Shown: piece by piece, positions 35,852 through 37,253 of the stretch
How positions within the stretch are numbered: the stretch's first letter is position 1
Layout: the number at the start of each line of letters is the position of its first letter
From: a virus
Virus record (IMG/VR): IMGVR_UViG_3300021962_000279
Location: 1 to 37,253 of that record
Length of the DNA stretch: 37,253 nucleotides
Direction: 5' to 3' (one strand)
The notes under the pieces: model-generated
The model's database searches: none
What the model saw: only the letters and a program-made list of their open reading frames with translations
What the model was told of the DNA's origin: nothing
Program-made: the position numbers and the translations under genes

Positions 35852-37253
35852 ATGGCACAAAAGACCAACCTCAACGTATCTCCATATTTCGATGATTTTG
35901 ATAGCGATAAAAATTACTATAAAGTTTTGTTTAAACCTGGATACCCTATTCAGGCAAGAGAGTTAACAACTCAACAATCAATACTACAAAATCAAATTGA
36001 ACAATTTGGGAATCACATCTTTAAAGATGGGTCTGTTGTTGTTCCAGGAAACTTAAAATACGAAAATCCAGTTTATGCAGTAGAAATAGAATCTACTTTT
36101 GGTGGAATACCTGTTTCTTTATATTTTGATGAACTTAATGGAAAAAAGATAAGAGGTCAATCTAGTAATGTTTTAGGAGAAGTATTTTATATACTAAAAA
36201 ATACAGAGTCTGAAAGAGGAAATTATACTTTATATGTAAAATTTTTAGAAAGTGGTGGAGAAAATTTTGATATCAGAACATTTTTTGATTCAGAAACTTT
36301 ACTATTAGAAGAATCGATATCATTTGGAAATTCTACTATACAATCTGGGCAAGGTTTTTGTAATACAATATCTTCTAATTCAGTATCATTAGCATCTTAT
36401 GTATCCCTATCTCCGGGTATTTACTTTGTTCGTGGGATATTTGCAAAGGTACAAGCACAAAGTTTACTTTTAGATCAATATGGTGTAGAACCATCATACA
36501 AAGTTGGATTTGAAATAGAAGAAAAAATTGTAAATTCGTTTGAAGATGGATCCTTGAATGATAATGCACAAGGATTTTCAAACTATGCAGCTCCTGGAGC
36601 TGATAGATTTCAGTTAAATTTAATTTTAACAAAAAAACTTTTAGATGATGTTGATACTGAAAATTTTGTAGAGATATTTAGAGTCAGTTTTGGTATTCCA
36701 ACATATACATCTTCAGAAAATGCTCAATATAGCCTAATACGAGATGAATTGGCAAGAAGAACTTTTGATGAATCTGGAGATTACATCGTAAGTCCCTTTA
36801 GTGTATTTGCAAGAGAAACATTAAACGATAGATATTCAATTGATGGATTATATTATCCAGAACAAACAACTTCAAATGGAAATGTGCCATCTGAAGATTT
36901 GATGACCTATCAAATTGGTCCAGGAAAAGCCTATGTAAAAGGTTACGATGTAGAATCAATATCATCAACTTTAATAGATGTTCCTAAACCCAGAACAACA
37001 GGAACTGTCAGCAATCTATCGGTAAACTTTGGTGCAGGGACATTATTTGTAGTTAATAATTCATATGGTTCTGCTCCTATAGGGGTTGGGACAACTGTAG
37101 TAATTGATTTGATGAGTTCGAGACTGGGTTCAAATCCATCAGTTTCTTCTGGCACCACCATAGGACAAGCAAGAGTTTATGATTATGTTCCCGAATCTTC
37201 ATATCAAGATGACACAAGTAGAATGCACTTGCGTTTATTTGATATTAATACAT
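35852..37253 (+). CDS. DUF4815-type baseplate or fibre protein (partial, runs off the window)
   Basis: Open from ATG 35852 to the window edge, at least 467 aa, with no stop. The N-terminus (MAQKTNLNVSPYFDDFDSDK, then NYYKVLFKPGYPIQARELTT and QSILQNQIEQFGNHIFKDGS) matches the DUF4815 family found in T4-like phages at the gp9/gp10 position. Later segments DRYSIDGLYYPEQ and YQIGPGKAYVKGYDVE are also typical. It probably connects the wedge to long fibres or forms a fibre itself. The rest lies beyond the window. Confidence 0.85.
   Translation, partial: MAQKTNLNVSPYFDDFDSDKNYYKVLFKPGYPIQARELTTQQSILQNQIEQFGNHIFKDGSVVVPGNLKYENPVYAVEIESTFGGIPVSLYFDELNGKKIRGQSSNVLGEVFYILKNTESERGNYTLYVKFLESGGENFDIRTFFDSETLLLEESISFGNSTIQSGQGFCNTISSNSVSLASYVSLSPGIYFVRGIFAKVQAQSLLLDQYGVEPSYKVGFEIEEKIVNSFEDGSLNDNAQGFSNYAAPGADRFQLNLILTKKLLDDVDTENFVEIFRVSFGIPTYTSSENAQYSLIRDELARRTFDESGDYIVSPFSVFARETLNDRYSIDGLYYPEQTTSNGNVPSEDLMTYQIGPGKAYVKGYDVESISSTLIDVPKPRTTGTVSNLSVNFGAGTLFVVNNSYGSAPIGVGTTVVIDLMSSRLGSNPSVSSGTTIGQARVYDYVPESSYQDDTSRMHLRLFDINT

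Noticed and set aside
1-37253. tRNA genes, which are common in T4-like cyanophages
   Set aside because: I found no convincing T-loop plus acceptor pairing on reading; a covariance-model scan (tRNAscan-SE) would settle this.

Overview
The window looks like about 37 kb of a T4-like (myovirus) cyanophage, probably infecting Synechococcus or a relative. Three things point there. A baseplate block runs in the T4 order gp25 - gp6 - giant wedge-position protein - gp8 - DUF4815-type protein. T4-type late promoters (ATAAATA or CTAAATA) sit before the virion genes. Many small proteins also match, from memory, families seen in marine and freshwater cyanomyoviruses. Every gene I can support is on the + strand. 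I see no tRNA, CRISPR array or insertion sequence.

Layout. (1) 1-17.5 kb is an accessory/early region of mostly tiny genes (40-150 aa) packed with ATGA-type overlaps. Between its gene groups lie 13 near-identical copies of a 34-bp element ending in a -10-like TATAGT. Each copy stands before one to five genes. Separate sigma-70-like promoters (TTGACA, 17 bp, TATAAT-like) precede other genes. Larger genes here are an SF2 helicase (5387-6634), an unknown 349-aa protein, a PD-(D/E)XK nuclease candidate (8109-8669), a Dam-type adenine methyltransferase (8700-9524), a KxDG nucleotidyltransferase/ligase-like protein (10172-11068) and a NUMOD-like DNA-binding protein (13101-13556). Two late genes embedded in it (3551, 4388) have N-termini like the T4 capsid-targeting sequence. 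The second encodes a Lys/Ala-rich histone-like protein. (2) 15958-16335 is the only long non-coding stretch: a strong terminator, an AT-rich segment with five TTTAAAT motifs and a Fur-box-like sequence, then a sigma-70 promoter. (3) 17.6-20 kb is a transition with late promoters, a membrane protein, a glycosyltransferase and small conserved proteins. (4) 20.0 kb to the end is the AT-rich late structural module.

How it fits together. The accessory region probably takes over the host early, from host-type promoters and from the repeated element, which may need a phage or host factor. The late genes depend on a T4 gp55/gp33-like system reading ATAAATA/CTAAATA, and they build the baseplate wedge. 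The most unusual features are the 13-copy gene-junction element, the nuclease/methyltransferase pair with differently promoted genes, the candidate packaged histone-like protein, and the 3982-aa modular baseplate protein.
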